NCBI RefSeq assembly: GCF_001431205.1
Contig: NZ_LGPC01000011.1
Location: 339,271 to 403,270 of the forward strand
Reading direction: 5' to 3'
Length of the DNA stretch: 64,000 nt
Origin: Staphylococcus sp. NAM3COL9
GTDB taxonomy: Bacteria; Bacillota; Bacilli; Staphylococcales; Staphylococcaceae
Below, piece by piece: positions 1-8,963 of the stretch. Below the pieces are notes generated by a model, which was given only the letters and a program-made list of their open reading frames with translations, was not told the origin of the DNA and ran no database searches. A program made the position numbers and the translations under genes. How positions within the stretch are numbered: the stretch's first letter is position 1; every line of letters begins with the position of its first letter.

Positions 1-728
1 CAGGCAACATGCTATATACCATTGAAGGTAGAAAATATCAGCTAGATGTAGGTTCTTTATTGCTTATTACACCATATGAGTTTCATCAATTAAATGAACA
101 AATGGATGGACATGCCGAACGTATTGGATTAAGGTTTGATGCACATTTATTAGAATCTTTGTCTACAGACAAATGTGATTTAAGTGCATGCTTTGACACA
201 AAAGCACCAAACTTTAAAAATTTACTGCAATTGTCTGAATCACAAAAAAGAGAACTTTATTATTTACTTCAGGGATTAATTAATGAACAAAACAGTCAAA
301 AGTTTGGGAAGCAATTAGCAGAAGAAGCATTGCTCACCCAATTTTTTATACTTTTAAATAGAGTATTTATTGCTAATGAACAGGTATCAGCAATAGATGA
401 TCCGGAAGCTGAGTTAGTAAGACAAGTATTAGATTACATGGAGTTACATTACGCAGATCCTATTTCTTTAGAAGATCTTGAAAAGAAATTCTATGTAAGT
501 CGCTATAAAATTACTCAGCTCTTTACTCGACTTGTAGGTTACCCACCTTATCGTTATTTATTACGAAAACGATTGCAAAATGCGCAACGTATGTTGAAAA
601 ATGGAGAAAGTCCACAACAAGTTGCCAATCTATGTGGCTTTAGCGATTATTCTAACTTTTATCGGAAATTCAAAATGTCTTACGGATGTAGTCCACGTGA
701 TTATTACCAACGACATACCCAAAATTAA
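1..728 (+). CDS. AraC-family transcriptional regulator, 5' end outside window
   Basis: DNA-binding regulator with an N-terminal cupin-like sensing domain and a C-terminal AraC helix-turn-helix pair. The first ATG is at 9, but the frame is open back to base 3 and the protein starts in the middle of the cupin fold (YQLDVGSLLLITPYEFHQ), so the true start almost certainly lies before the window. The C-terminal ~100 residues carry both HTH motifs: one around DPISLEDLEKKFYVSRYKIT and the second with the family signature around VANLCGFSDYSNFYRKFK and the SPRDYY ending. Family members usually run to about 270-300 residues; 239-242 are visible. The ligand and targets cannot be told. A strong hairpin follows the stop. 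Confidence 0.88.
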   Translation, partial: GNMLYTIEGRKYQLDVGSLLLITPYEFHQLNEQMDGHAERIGLRFDAHLLESLSTDKCDLSACFDTKAPNFKNLLQLSESQKRELYYLLQGLINEQNSQKFGKQLAEEALLTQFFILLNRVFIANEQVSAIDDPEAELVRQVLDYMELHYADPISLEDLEKKFYVSRYKITQLFTRLVGYPPYRYLLRKRLQNAQRMLKNGESPQQVANLCGFSDYSNFYRKFKMSYGCSPRDYYQRHTQN

Positions 729-747
729 AATGTTTATATAATAGAGC

Positions 748-797
748 ATCCTCATCAAGAAGACGCACTAAATAAGAAGCGTCTTCTTGATGGGGAT
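748..797 (+). terminator. Hairpin terminator after the AraC regulator
   Basis: A 19-bp stem (748-766 with 779-797, one G-U pair) and a 12-base loop lie 20 bases after the stop codon. The T tract that follows is short (CTTTAAT), so termination strength is uncertain. Confidence 0.7.
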
Positions 798-831
798 CTT
801 TAATGGAAAAACCAATCATGAAAAAAGTACT

Positions 832-951
832 TAACTTGATAAAAATGCACTTTATTATTTTGAAAATACAAAAATCAAGTTCTTACTCAATCAATATTTA
901 GGTGTTGAAAATAATGATTTGAATGAGCAAAATTTTAATATAATAAGATAG
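832..951 (+). pseudogene. Decayed coding remnant (about 38 codons)
   Basis: The frame from 835 to 951 reads like real protein (LDKNALYYFENTKIKFLLNQ, then YLGVENNDLNEQNFNIIR and a TAG). It has no start of its own: a TAA at 832-834 precedes it in frame. An ATG at 803 opens another frame (MEKPIMKKVLNLIKM) that joins it through one frame change near 840. This looks like the tail of a frame-shifted gene. I do not recognise the family. Confidence 0.35.
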
Positions 952-1007
952 TTATTGAAACAAAATAATGAGCAGTAGTCATTTGAATAAATAGAAAACC
1001 GTGGCTA

Positions 1008-1139
1008 ATGTATATTTTAAACAAGAAATCTACTGTATTAAGTGGTATGTTCGAGTTGATTAATGATGTTGTAAGCATTGCTGTTAATGGGTTTATATCT
1101 TTTATAACAACGTCTCTACTACCTCCCCTCTTTCAATAA
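1008..1139 (+). CDS. Possible 43-residue hydrophobic small ORF
   Basis: An ATG-TAA frame encodes a 43-residue peptide whose second half is hydrophobic (SIAVNGFISFITTSLLPPLF), enough for one membrane span. No convincing ribosome-binding site precedes it and its end overlaps the operator of the next gene, so it may be chance or another piece of decayed gene. Confidence 0.15.
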   Translation: MYILNKKSTVLSGMFELINDVVSIAVNGFISFITTSLLPPLFQ

Positions 1140-1175
1140 ACGTTATAACATGTATAATGACGTTATAACGTTTAT
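1131..1175 (+). promoter_or_regulatory. Promoter with overlapping 14-bp inverted-repeat operator
   Basis: A perfect inverted repeat, ATAAACGTTATAAC (1136-1149) and GTTATAACGTTTAT (1162-1175), has a 12-base spacer that contains a TATAAT at 1153-1158. A weak -35 (TTTCAA, 1131-1136) is 16 bases upstream. An operator that surrounds the -10 and precedes an HTH-cupin gene suggests autoregulation (inference). Confidence 0.6.
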
Positions 1176-1230
1176 TGTCTTGAAATACATAATTCTTGCG
1201 TTAGATTGTAAAATAAAGGTGGAATGACCT

Positions 1231-1779
1231 ATGAAAGAAATTAATGATATTATTGCCGAAAATCTTAAGTTATTTAGAAAACAAAATGGTTATTCACTGG
1301 AACATTTATCCATTTTGACTGAAGTAAGTAAAACGATGCTTGGACAAATTGAACGTAAAGAATCTATTCCATCGATTACAATATTGTGGAAAATTTCTAA
1401 CGGTTTAAAAGTTTCGTTCTCAGAACTTACACAAGAAAATATTGAAAACATTAAAAAAATATCTTTAAATGAGTTAAAGCCATTAACTTCAGAAGACAAT
1501 AAATATAATGCATATCCATTTTTTAGGTTTGATATTGAGAAAAAGTTTGAGAGTCATATGGTTGTTATTGAGCCTGAAGGGCTTATGAAAGATTCACCTC
1601 ATGGTTCTGGGTCTATAGAGTACATAACGGTTTATGAAGGTACACTAACGCTTAAATTGGATGGAGATACCTATATGGTCCATAAAGACGAATCTATCAA
1701 ATTTAACGCTAATATGTTCCATTTTTACTCTAATGAAAATAATTCACAAGTTCGATTTAATATGATTGTGCATTATTAA
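1231..1779 (+). CDS. XRE-family HTH regulator with C-terminal cupin
   Basis: A 182-residue regulator. Residues ~8-62 form an XRE/Cro-type helix-turn-helix (YSLEHLSILTEVSKTMLGQI, then ERKESIPSITILWKI). Residues ~100-182 form a small cupin barrel (GSIEYITVYEGTLTLKLDGD, later FNANMFHFYSN) that would sense a small ligand. An AAGGTGG ribosome-binding site is 8 bases before the ATG. The layout is that of regulators such as PuuR/SutR-like proteins, often next to the transporter or enzyme they control, but none is present here. The 14-bp palindrome over its promoter is the likely operator. Ligand unknown. Confidence 0.85.
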   Translation: MKEINDIIAENLKLFRKQNGYSLEHLSILTEVSKTMLGQIERKESIPSITILWKISNGLKVSFSELTQENIENIKKISLNELKPLTSEDNKYNAYPFFRFDIEKKFESHMVVIEPEGLMKDSPHGSGSIEYITVYEGTLTLKLDGDTYMVHKDESIKFNANMFHFYSNENNSQVRFNMIVHY

Positions 1780-1797
1780 TGCACAATCATTTATCTT
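1762..1797 (+). terminator. Terminator overlapping the stop of the XRE-cupin gene
   Basis: A perfect 12-bp stem (1762-1773 with 1779-1790) with a 5-base loop includes the last coding codons and the stop, followed by a T-rich run (TTATCTTTAT). Confidence 0.75.
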
Positions 1798-1889
1798 TAT
1801 CTTCAGAGACCATCTATGAATTAAATTAGACTATACGTACCTATTACATATTCTCATCCCACACAAGGCTAGCTAAATAATTAAAATAT

Positions 1890-1965
1890 AAAAAAGCGTA
1901 TTAAGTTATCTAAAATCTACAATTTATACTTACATTTATTTTTATTAAATATAAGATGCTTTTTT
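1890..1965. terminator. Possible bidirectional long-loop hairpin
   Basis: A-rich arm 1890-1903 pairs with T-rich arm 1952-1965 (14 bp, two imperfect pairs) around a loop of about 48 bases. It lies between convergent genes. The long loop makes it less certain than its neighbours. Confidence 0.35.
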
Positions 1966-1983
1966 ACAATTTTTAAAAAACAT

Positions 1984-2014
1984 AAAAATACAACGACGTT
2001 AAACGCCGTTGTAT
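1984..2014 (-). terminator. Terminator of the odhAB operon
   Basis: A 13-bp stem with one imperfect pair (1988-2000 with 2002-2014) lies 31 bases after the odhB stop and is followed on the minus strand by a T run (GTATTTTTATG). Confidence 0.75.
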
Positions 2015-2044
2015 TGGGATTAATAAACTATTTTGTGTTGTGGA

Positions 2045-3301
2045 TTATGATTCTAATAATAAATCTTCTGGATTTTCAATTAAATCTTTAATCATTTTTA
2101 AGAATCCTACTGCTTCTTTACCATCAATAATTCTGTGATCATAGCTTAATGCAATGTACATCATTGGACGGTTTTCAATTGTATCTGTATCTACAGCAAT
2201 TGGACGTGTAATGATTGAGTGCATACCTAAAATAGCAGCTTGGCTACCATTGATGATTGGCGTAGACATCATTGAACCAAAGATGCCGCCATTAGTAATT
2301 GTGAATGAACCATTTACCATATCGTCTAGACCGAGTTTTTTATCACGTGCTTTTTTAGCTAAATTACCAATTTCTTCTTCGATTTCAGCAAAGTTTTTCT
2401 TGTCACAGTCTCTTACGAAAGGAACAAGTAAACCATCATCAGTAGACACTGCAACGCCGATATCATAGAATTGTTTAGTAATCATATCGTCGCCGTCTAT
2501 CTCAGCATTCACACCCGGGAATTTTTTCAGTGCTGCAACAGCTGCTTTTGTGAAGAATGACATGAATCCAAGTTTAGTACCATCATGGTCTTTAATGAAT
2601 TGTTCTTTTTTACGTTTACGTAAGTTCATTACGTTCGTCATATCGATTTCATTAAATGTAGTTAACATAGCTGTATTATTAGAAACTTCTAATAATTTTT
2701 TAGCAGCTGTTTTCTTACGACGAGACATTTTTTCTCTAACTACTGGTTTTGATGGATTTTGTTGTGCCGGTTTTTTCGCTTCTTCTTTAGCGGCCGGTGT
2801 TACTTGATTTTGATTTTGACTTTGATCAACGTGTTCTTTTCTTACAACATCATTCGATTGTGCTGCTACTTCAGATAAGTCGACACCTTTTTCACGAGCA
2901 TATTTTCGTGCTGACGGTGTGGCATTAACACGTTGTCCGTTATCCTGATTCTTTTCTTCTGATTTATCATTTTGCGTTTCAGATTTTAGTGGTTGAGCTT
3001 TTTCTGATGATGAATCGTTTTTAGCGTCATCTTGTTTAGCTGGTGCTTCAGAAGATTTGTTTCCGCTACCTTCTCCAACGACAGCGATAGATTGACCTAC
3101 TTCAACTGTATCGCCTTCGTTTGCAAGTAATTCTTGAAGAACGCCTGCTTCTTCTGAGACAACTTCAACGTTTACTTTATCTGTTTCTAGTTCAACGATA
3201 GCTTCACCTTTATCTACGTTATCGCCTACTTGTTTTAACCATTCTGCAATGGTACCTTCTGTTATGGATTCTGCTAATTCTGGAACTTTTACCTCTGGCA
3301 T
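2045..3301 (-). CDS. odhB: 2-oxoglutarate dehydrogenase E2, dihydrolipoyl succinyltransferase
   Basis: E2 core of the 2-oxoglutarate dehydrogenase complex of the TCA cycle; moves the succinyl group from E1 to CoA through a lipoyl arm. The 418 residues show the full domain order. The lipoyl domain is at ~1-77 with the acceptor K42 in ETDKV. An Ala/Pro/Gln/Lys-rich linker follows, then an E1/E3-binding domain at ~124-160 ([16 protein letters not shown]), a second linker, and the catalytic domain from ~190 with the active-site SYDHRIIDG (H389, D393). The gene is 13 bases after odhA and surely shares its transcript. E3 is not in the window. Confidence 0.97.
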   Translation of the reverse strand: MPEVKVPELAESITEGTIAEWLKQVGDNVDKGEAIVELETDKVNVEVVSEEAGVLQELLANEGDTVEVGQSIAVVGEGSGNKSSEAPAKQDDAKNDSSSEKAQPLKSETQNDKSEEKNQDNGQRVNATPSARKYAREKGVDLSEVAAQSNDVVRKEHVDQSQNQNQVTPAAKEEAKKPAQQNPSKPVVREKMSRRKKTAAKKLLEVSNNTAMLTTFNEIDMTNVMNLRKRKKEQFIKDHDGTKLGFMSFFTKAAVAALKKFPGVNAEIDGDDMITKQFYDIGVAVSTDDGLLVPFVRDCDKKNFAEIEEEIGNLAKKARDKKLGLDDMVNGSFTITNGGIFGSMMSTPIINGSQAAILGMHSIITRPIAVDTDTIENRPMMYIALSYDHRIIDGKEAVGFLKMIKDLIENPEDLLLES

Positions 3302-3314
3302 GCTTGACTTCCCC

Positions 3315-6116
3315 CTAGTTAATTTTTGTACTTTGTTCGAGTATCATATTTTGAACGAGTTTGTGGATTTCACCATCACCTTCAGCTGGTGCCGAACGTT
3401 GTATACGACCATGATAACTTAAATCGTATCTATCTGTAGTTAATTCTTTTAGACATGGATAAACAAATGACCATGCACCTTGGTTTTTCGGTTCTTCTTG
3501 TACCCAAGCTACGTTTTCTAAATTCGGCAATTCATTTAACAATGCTTCGATTTCAGTTACAGGGAATGGGTAAAGTCTTTCTACTGCAACAATTAATATA
3601 GAATCATTTGGATTTTTAGCCAAATATTCTTTTAAATCGATAAACATTTTTCCTGAAGCTAAAATAACTTTTCTTACAGCATCTTTTTGATGTTCTTCCG
3701 GTAAAATCGCTTCAAATTTGCCCGTAGTAAATTTACTAATAGGATCTGCTACTGTTTTATTACGTAATAAGCTTTTCGGCGACATTACTACTAAAGGTCT
3801 CATAGATTCTGTGCCTAATGTAGCAGCTTGTGCGCGTAATAAATGGAAATAGTTACTTGAACTAGATAAATTAACGATTGTCGCATTATTTTCTCCTGCA
3901 AGTTGCAAGAATCTTTCTAAACGTGCAGATGAATGTTCTGGTCCTTGTCCTTCAAATGAATGAGGTAACAATAATGTTAAAGCAGAACGTTCGCCCCACT
4001 TAGCTCTTGAACTAAATAAGAAGTTATCAAAAATCATTTGAGACATATTTGAAAAATCACCATATTGCGCTTCCCAAATTGTCATACATGATTTATTTTG
4101 AACGTTATAACCATATTCAAATCCAACTACTGCAGCTTCTGATAATGGTGAATTACGTACTTCAAACGTTGCTTTTTGATTAGGTACATGATGTAATGGT
4201 GTATACTTCTCACCAGTCTCTGGGTCATGTAATACTGCGTGACGATGACTGAAAGTACCACGTTCGCTATCTTGTCCTGTTAAGCGTATTGGATTGCCAT
4301 TTTGAGTGATTGTCGCAAAAGCTAATTGTTCTGCTTGAGCCCAGTCAACTAATCCATCCTCTTTTTCAAATGGCTCTCTACGTTTGTCTAATACTTTATT
4401 AAGTTTCTTCAATACATTGAAATTTGAAGGATACGTAAGCATCGCGTCATTAATTTCTTTTAGATGTTCAAAGCTTAATTCTGTATCTTCGCTTTGAATT
4501 GGTTCTGCTAAATCATCTGGTTTTTGCATATTTGGGTTATCCATTTTATCATTTTTATCAATTTTGTCATGAGATGCTCGTAATGATTTTTGTACTTCAT
4601 CCATAATATTATTCATTTGATCTTCTGTAATAATATTTTCATCTACGAGTTGTCTTCCGTATAAAAGTTCAACAGATTCATGTTTACGTATTTCATGATA
4701 TTGTAGTGGGTTTGTGATTGATGGTTCATCCATCTCATTATGACCATATCGACGGTAACCAACTAAGTCAATAACGACATCTTTATGGAATTCTTTTCTG
4801 AAAGCCATAGCAATTTCAATTGCTTCAATTGTTGCTTCAACATTGTCTGCGTTAACATGCATAATTGGCACATCATATCCTTTAGCAACATCTGAAGAAT
4901 ATGTTGTAGAACGACCTTCTTCAGGTTCTGTTGTAAAGCCAATACGATTATTTGTAATAACGTGTAGTGTGCCGCCAGTAGAATAACCATCAAGGCTACC
5001 TAAGTTCATTGCTTCAAAGTTGATGCCTTGACCAGGATAAGCTGCATCACCATGAATTAATATTGGCATAGATTTTTCAAATTCAGTTGTTACAGCACCA
5101 GGTTTATCTGTATTGTCTTGTGTTGCACGTGTTTTACCTAAAACAACAGGTGCTACGATTTCTAAATGACTTGGGTTATTAGCTAATGAAATACGTTGTT
5201 CACTACCGTATGAACGCGTCGTTTTCACGCCACCAAGGTGGTATTTAACATCACCAGACCAACCAGAAGTTAATTTTAAGCTTCCATCTTCTGGTAAAAA
5301 CTTCATTGGATCTGTATGCATAAATTCAGAAATCATCATTTCATATGGCTTTTCTAAAACATGTGTGAGTACGTTTAATCTCCCACGGTGAGCCATACCA
5401 ATTTGAATGTTTTGAATACCCTCGTCACTCGCAAGTTTTAAAGTTTGCTGTAACATTGGGACTAATGTATCTACACCTTCAATTGAAAAGCGCTTTGCAC
5501 CTACAAAGTTTTTGTGTAAATATTTTTCAAAACCTTCAACATGGGCTAAATTTTTAAAAAGTTCTATTTTTTTATTATCATTTAAAGTTGCTTTGTATGG
5601 TGTTTCAATTCTGCGTTTTAACCATACACGTTCTCTATTGTTGTTGATATGCGTGTACTCAAAGGCGATTGGTCCTTTGTAACGTTTTTCCATACGTACA
5701 ATAGCTTCATAAGCATTGTCATATATATCTTTGAAATGCTCTGATACAATACCTGCAGAAATAGATTCAAGTGTTTCTTTGTCTAAATTGAAATCTTCAA
5801 AGTTTAACTTTGGAACATTTTCTCTTACAGGTCTATTGACTGGATAAATATCTGCTAATAAATGCCCGTATTGGCGGATATTATCTATTAAGCGCATAAC
5901 ACGTTTGATTGTGCTATCTCCTTTAGTCACATTACTTTGACCTTCAGTATTTGTTACGATGTTAGCTTCACCGTTTTTAATAGTACTAAATAGGACTTGC
6001 AAATCTTCTGGGACTGAAGTCGGATCATTTAGATATACGTCATATAAATCTAAAACATATCCAAGATTTGCCCCGAAATTTACAGGAGCCTCGGAAACCT
6101 GTCTTTCGTTGCTCAT
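3315..6116 (-). CDS. odhA: 2-oxoglutarate dehydrogenase E1
   Basis: Thiamine-diphosphate-dependent E1 that decarboxylates 2-oxoglutarate and loads succinyl onto the OdhB lipoyl arm. The 933-residue length matches the staphylococcal form, which lacks the long N-terminal succinyltransferase-like part of actinobacterial OdhA. Recognisable blocks are [26 protein letters not shown] and the cofactor region [19 protein letters not shown], then the transketolase-like second half ([12 protein letters not shown] and [20 protein letters not shown]). It starts 13 bases upstream of odhB's stop-to-start gap and is preceded by a cre-like site and a likely promoter, consistent with carbon control of the TCA branch. 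Confidence 0.97.
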   Translation of the reverse strand: MSNERQVSEAPVNFGANLGYVLDLYDVYLNDPTSVPEDLQVLFSTIKNGEANIVTNTEGQSNVTKGDSTIKRVMRLIDNIRQYGHLLADIYPVNRPVRENVPKLNFEDFNLDKETLESISAGIVSEHFKDIYDNAYEAIVRMEKRYKGPIAFEYTHINNNRERVWLKRRIETPYKATLNDNKKIELFKNLAHVEGFEKYLHKNFVGAKRFSIEGVDTLVPMLQQTLKLASDEGIQNIQIGMAHRGRLNVLTHVLEKPYEMMISEFMHTDPMKFLPEDGSLKLTSGWSGDVKYHLGGVKTTRSYGSEQRISLANNPSHLEIVAPVVLGKTRATQDNTDKPGAVTTEFEKSMPILIHGDAAYPGQGINFEAMNLGSLDGYSTGGTLHVITNNRIGFTTEPEEGRSTTYSSDVAKGYDVPIMHVNADNVEATIEAIEIAMAFRKEFHKDVVIDLVGYRRYGHNEMDEPSITNPLQYHEIRKHESVELLYGRQLVDENIITEDQMNNIMDEVQKSLRASHDKIDKNDKMDNPNMQKPDDLAEPIQSEDTELSFEHLKEINDAMLTYPSNFNVLKKLNKVLDKRREPFEKEDGLVDWAQAEQLAFATITQNGNPIRLTGQDSERGTFSHRHAVLHDPETGEKYTPLHHVPNQKATFEVRNSPLSEAAVVGFEYGYNVQNKSCMTIWEAQYGDFSNMSQMIFDNFLFSSRAKWGERSALTLLLPHSFEGQGPEHSSARLERFLQLAGENNATIVNLSSSSNYFHLLRAQAATLGTESMRPLVVMSPKSLLRNKTVADPISKFTTGKFEAILPEEHQKDAVRKVILASGKMFIDLKEYLAKNPNDSILIVAVERLYPFPVTEIEALLNELPNLENVAWVQEEPKNQGAWSFVYPCLKELTTDRYDLSYHGRIQRSAPAEGDGEIHKLVQNMILEQSTKIN

Positions 6117-6137
6117 ATTACACCCTCCACAAAATAG

Positions 6138-6178
6138 TTGAAACGCTTACAAATCAATAATAGCATTAAACAGGCGCA
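6138..6178 (-). promoter_or_regulatory. odhA promoter region with cre-like element
   Basis: On the minus strand TTGTAAGCGTTTCAA (6138-6152) resembles the CcpA operator but is one base short of the usual spacing. It lies just downstream of a TATTAT -10 with a weak TTTAAT -35 17 bases upstream. CcpA control of odhAB is known in related Bacilli; here it is inferred. Confidence 0.35.
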
Positions 6179-6210
6179 AATTAAAGTACCAATAACCTAC
6201 TTATATGAAA

Positions 6211-6242
6211 AAACAGAACCTAAATTAAATAGATTCTGTTAC
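6211..6242 (-). terminator. Terminator of arlRS
   Basis: A stem of AACAGAAtCT with AGgTTCTGTT, then six T on the minus strand, lies about 75 bases past the arlS stop. It separates arlRS from odhAB. Confidence 0.75.
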
Positions 6243-6314
6243 TTTTGTAATACATATAATAATGTAACGCATATTTTGCTGAATTCAAACTTTTTAAATG
6301 CTAGATTTTACATG

Positions 6315-7670
6315 TTAAAAAGTGATTTTAAAAGTTGTATATTCACCTATCTCACTTTCAACTTGAATGGTGCCTTGATTCAATTCAATTATTTTTTTAG
6401 CAATAGATAGGCCAAGTCCATTTCCACCTAATTTACGAGAACGTGATTTATCGACTCTATAGAAACGGTCAAAGATAAATTCAATGTCTTCTTTTGGAAT
6501 ACCAACCCCATGGTCTGTTATCTCAATAGAAATTTGTTTATTTCTAAGGTTGGTTTGAATATGAATATGTTTGTTATGCTGATCATATTTCATAGCATTA
6601 TCTATGAAAATGATTAATATTTGCTCTAATTGGTAACGGTTTATTTTAATATTAAGTGGTTTCGGATAAGCTTCAAATTCAAATTTATAGTCCTGATGTA
6701 ATTGTTTTAAAGATTTTATACGAGCTGTGATTTCCTGATTAATATCTACATTTTCGATTTCTCCATCTCGACTATTATTATTATCTTTAGTGAGTAAGAG
6801 GAGCTCTTCTACTAATTTCGTAATTCTCATCATTTCTTCTAAGGAAATGTCTAATGATTCTTCGAGTATTGCTGCATCTTTTTTTCCCCAACGTTGAATT
6901 AAATTTAAGTGACCTTGGATAATTTGCAATGGTGTACGTAATTCGTGAGAAGCGTCTTCCACAAATTGTCTTTGTTGATTAAAAGATTCTTCTAATTGGA
7001 ACATCATTTCATTAAATGTAACGATTAAATTATCTGTTTCTTCATAGTTTGTAGTTAACTCTACTTGTTCTTGGAAACCATCCCTACGTATTTGTTGCAT
7101 TTTGTTAGACATTAATATCAATGGTTTTGTAATTTGTGATGAGAAAAAGTAACTTATAATCGCAGTGATAAAAGTTGCAATGATACCGAAAATAAGCGCA
7201 ATAAAATATAGAGAGTTTACGAGTGTATTATAGTCTTCTAATGAATGAACGATGACACTATACCCTTTGAAACTTTGAGAATCGATACGTTGTGTTATAG
7301 TCAGGTATTCTGTATTGTGATGGTTTTTAATTGAAGCTTCATTAGCATCTTTAGTCGCAAAATTTGGTGTGTAACCTATCGTATCATCATTTGAAGTTTC
7401 CATTAATTTATTGCCGTGGTCACTGTAAAGTATCACTTTCTGAAAGTTACCTAAGGAAGCATTTAAATCTAAGGGTGTTATATCTTTAATTTGTTTAGTT
7501 TCAAAAAGGTTTACGATATCTGATGAACTCCGTTCTGCCTCAGCAAATTCATTGTGACGTAAACTATTGCTTAAGAAGAATATAATAATCAAACTAAAAA
7601 TAAATATCGTTGAAAACGTTATTGTTGTTGTTATCATCATCCATTTTGTTTTTAATTTTCTTTGCTTCAT
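6315..7670 (-). CDS. arlS: Sensor histidine kinase ArlS
   Basis: Membrane kinase of the ArlRS system, which in S. aureus controls adhesion, autolysis and virulence genes. The 451 residues show membrane segment 1 at ~12-34, an extracellular sensor at ~35-150, membrane segment 2 at ~153-177 and a HAMP linker. The dimerisation domain carries the phospho-accepting H242 in [13 protein letters not shown]. The ATPase domain has the N box ([11 protein letters not shown]), G1 ([20 protein letters not shown]) and G2 ([12 protein letters not shown]). Its start overlaps the arlR stop by 4 bases, so the two are translationally coupled. Confidence 0.96.
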   Translation of the reverse strand: MKQRKLKTKWMMITTTITFSTIFIFSLIIIFFLSNSLRHNEFAEAERSSSDIVNLFETKQIKDITPLDLNASLGNFQKVILYSDHGNKLMETSNDDTIGYTPNFATKDANEASIKNHHNTEYLTITQRIDSQSFKGYSVIVHSLEDYNTLVNSLYFIALIFGIIATFITAIISYFFSSQITKPLILMSNKMQQIRRDGFQEQVELTTNYEETDNLIVTFNEMMFQLEESFNQQRQFVEDASHELRTPLQIIQGHLNLIQRWGKKDAAILEESLDISLEEMMRITKLVEELLLLTKDNNNSRDGEIENVDINQEITARIKSLKQLHQDYKFEFEAYPKPLNIKINRYQLEQILIIFIDNAMKYDQHNKHIHIQTNLRNKQISIEITDHGVGIPKEDIEFIFDRFYRVDKSRSRKLGGNGLGLSIAKKIIELNQGTIQVESEIGEYTTFKITF

Positions 7671-8329
7671 TGTCTAACCACATAGCCAACGCCACGTACT
7701 GTTTCGATGTATTTATCTTTACCGTAGGGTTTGAGTTTGTTTCTTAAATAACGAATATAAACATCAACAACATTTGTTTCGACCTCAGTATCATATCCCC
7801 AAACTTCAGTGATAATTTGTTCTCTCTGCAAAACATGATTTTTATTAACAACAAGTAAATATAATAAGTCATATTCTGTTTTCGTTAAATCTAAGGATTC
7901 GCCTTCTATAGTGACTTTAAAAGCGTCTTTATCTATAATGATACCCTTGATATCAATGATGTTTTTTTGTGGCTGTCTACGTAGCATAGCACGTATTCTA
8001 GCTAATAATTCTTCTATATCAAAGGGTTTAACAATATAATCATCAGCACCATAATCTAAACCTGCGACTTTATCATAGGTATCACTTTTAGCAGTAATAA
8101 TAATTATTGGCGTTGTTTGCTTTTGACGAATTTGACGGCAAATCTCTAAGCCATTGATATTTGGCAACATCAAATCTAAAAGTATAAGATCATAGTTATT
8201 TGACAGTGCTTTTTCTAAACCAAAACGTCCATCGTATTCTATATCTACAGAGTAATTTTCGTGTTCAAGTTCAAGTTCTATAAAGCGAGCAAGATTTTGT
8301 TCGTCTTCTACTATTAATATTTTTGTCAT
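7667..8329 (-). CDS. arlR: Response regulator ArlR
   Basis: OmpR/PhoB-class regulator phosphorylated by ArlS. The receiver domain (~1-117) has the acidic pair E8/D9, phospho-acceptor D52 ([10 protein letters not shown]), T/A switch residues and K101-region [12 protein letters not shown]; the C-terminal winged helix contains [11 protein letters not shown] and [17 protein letters not shown] place the start at the ATG at 8329 (220 residues). The frame opens earlier at a GTG at 8338, but that codon falls inside the only ribosome-binding site (GAGGTG), which is correctly spaced for the ATG, and family members begin MTxILIVEDE. Confidence 0.96.
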   Translation of the reverse strand: MTKILIVEDEQNLARFIELELEHENYSVDIEYDGRFGLEKALSNNYDLILLDLMLPNINGLEICRQIRQKQTTPIIIITAKSDTYDKVAGLDYGADDYIVKPFDIEELLARIRAMLRRQPQKNIIDIKGIIIDKDAFKVTIEGESLDLTKTEYDLLYLLVVNKNHVLQREQIITEVWGYDTEVETNVVDVYIRYLRNKLKPYGKDKYIETVRGVGYVVRQ

Positions 8330-8522
8330 AAGTTGCACCTCAAATTATATTTTAAATGAAAATACACAATGTAGGAAGTTATTACTAACAATTGTATAAT
8401 AATTGTTGCTCATACACGAGATTTATTTAACTAGTAAATCATACTAAATACCGTCGCGTTACATTTTGAAGGTTATTAAACTTTAACAAATATAAGAATA
8501 TATAAAAATTTCTTGATTCTAA

Positions 8523-8570
8523 TTGACAATAATTCTCATTGTTGTATAATGTAATTGAAAATGATTATCA
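8523..8570 (+). promoter_or_regulatory. Strong promoter flanked by two Fur boxes (isrR promoter)
   Basis: TTGACA (8523-8528) and TATAAT (8545-8550) are 16 bases apart. A Fur-like site (ACAATAATTCTCATTGT, 8526-8542) covers the -35 and spacer. A near-perfect 7-1-7 Fur box, TGAAAATGATTATCA (8556-8570), covers the start point. This is the arrangement expected for tight repression when iron is plentiful. Confidence 0.8.
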
Positions 8571-8722
8571 ATTCCAAATATAAGACATTCCCCCCACACG
8601 AATTTCGATCTTATTGGATTGATCATTTTCAGAAATATCCCCTTTTATATGCCCGTAAAAGACTAACGTTGCGAGACAACGTGAATATAAAAACCGGTTT
8701 TACTTTGTAAAATCGGTTTTTA
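8557..8722 (+). ncRNA. isrR: IsrR-type iron-responsive small RNA
   Basis: A transcript of about 165 bases is predicted from the Fur-controlled promoter to an intrinsic terminator (stem 8690-8702 with 8708-8720, then five T). It contains no ORF but has unpaired C-rich stretches (ATTCCCCCCAC near 8588, ATATCCCCTTT near 8636, GCCCG near 8651) able to pair with Shine-Dalgarno sequences. Size, Fur boxes, C-rich regions and position between arlR and pgpB match S. aureus IsrR, an iron-sparing RNA that represses mRNAs of iron-containing enzymes. Identity is by synteny and architecture; ends are estimates. Confidence 0.85.
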
Positions 8723-8739
8723 TAATAAATTTTGACACA

Positions 8740-8770
8740 AAAAGGCAACAAGATACGTTATATATCTAGT
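8740..8770 (-). terminator. Minus-strand hairpin terminator
   Basis: GCAACTAGATA pairs with TATCTTGTTGC (one mismatch) around a 7-base loop, followed on the minus strand by CTTTTTG. It would stop transcription coming from pgpB before it runs antisense through isrR. Confidence 0.55.
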
Positions 8771-8787
8771 TGCTCAAAATGAGGACG

Positions 8788-8820
8788 AGCCAAACGTTAA
8801 TAATGATGTTTGGCTTGTTT
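8788..8820 (+). terminator. Plus-strand hairpin after isrR
   Basis: AGCCAAAC (8788-8795) and GTTTGGCT (8808-8815) form an 8-bp stem followed by TGTTTGTT. Possibly a back-up terminator for isrR read-through; the T run is broken. Confidence 0.35.
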
Positions 8821-8865
8821 GTTGCGATTAAAAATTCAAGCAAAATATTTACAAAAATCATACAT

Positions 8866-8937
8866 AAAAAACTGCCGAAAAGTCAATGACTTTGTCGACA
8901 GCCTAGCCAGCTAAACACAACTTATATCTAGCTGGCT
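8866..8937 (-). terminator. Terminator of the murG-pgpB group
   Basis: On the minus strand CTGTCGACAAAGTC pairs with GACTTTTCGGCAG (about 11 of 13) and is followed by six T. A second stem (GCCAGCTA/TAGCTGGC, 8907-8937) lies between it and the pgpB stop. Confidence 0.65.
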
Positions 8938-8963
8938 TGTTGTTTATAAATTATCAGTAAATA

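Noticed and set aside
4763..4993. Minus-strand 76-codon frame inside odhA
   Set aside because: Out-of-frame reading of a highly conserved enzyme; composition is typical of a shifted frame.
8330..8338. Upstream GTG start for arlR
   Set aside because: It lies within the only ribosome-binding site and adds residues absent from the family.
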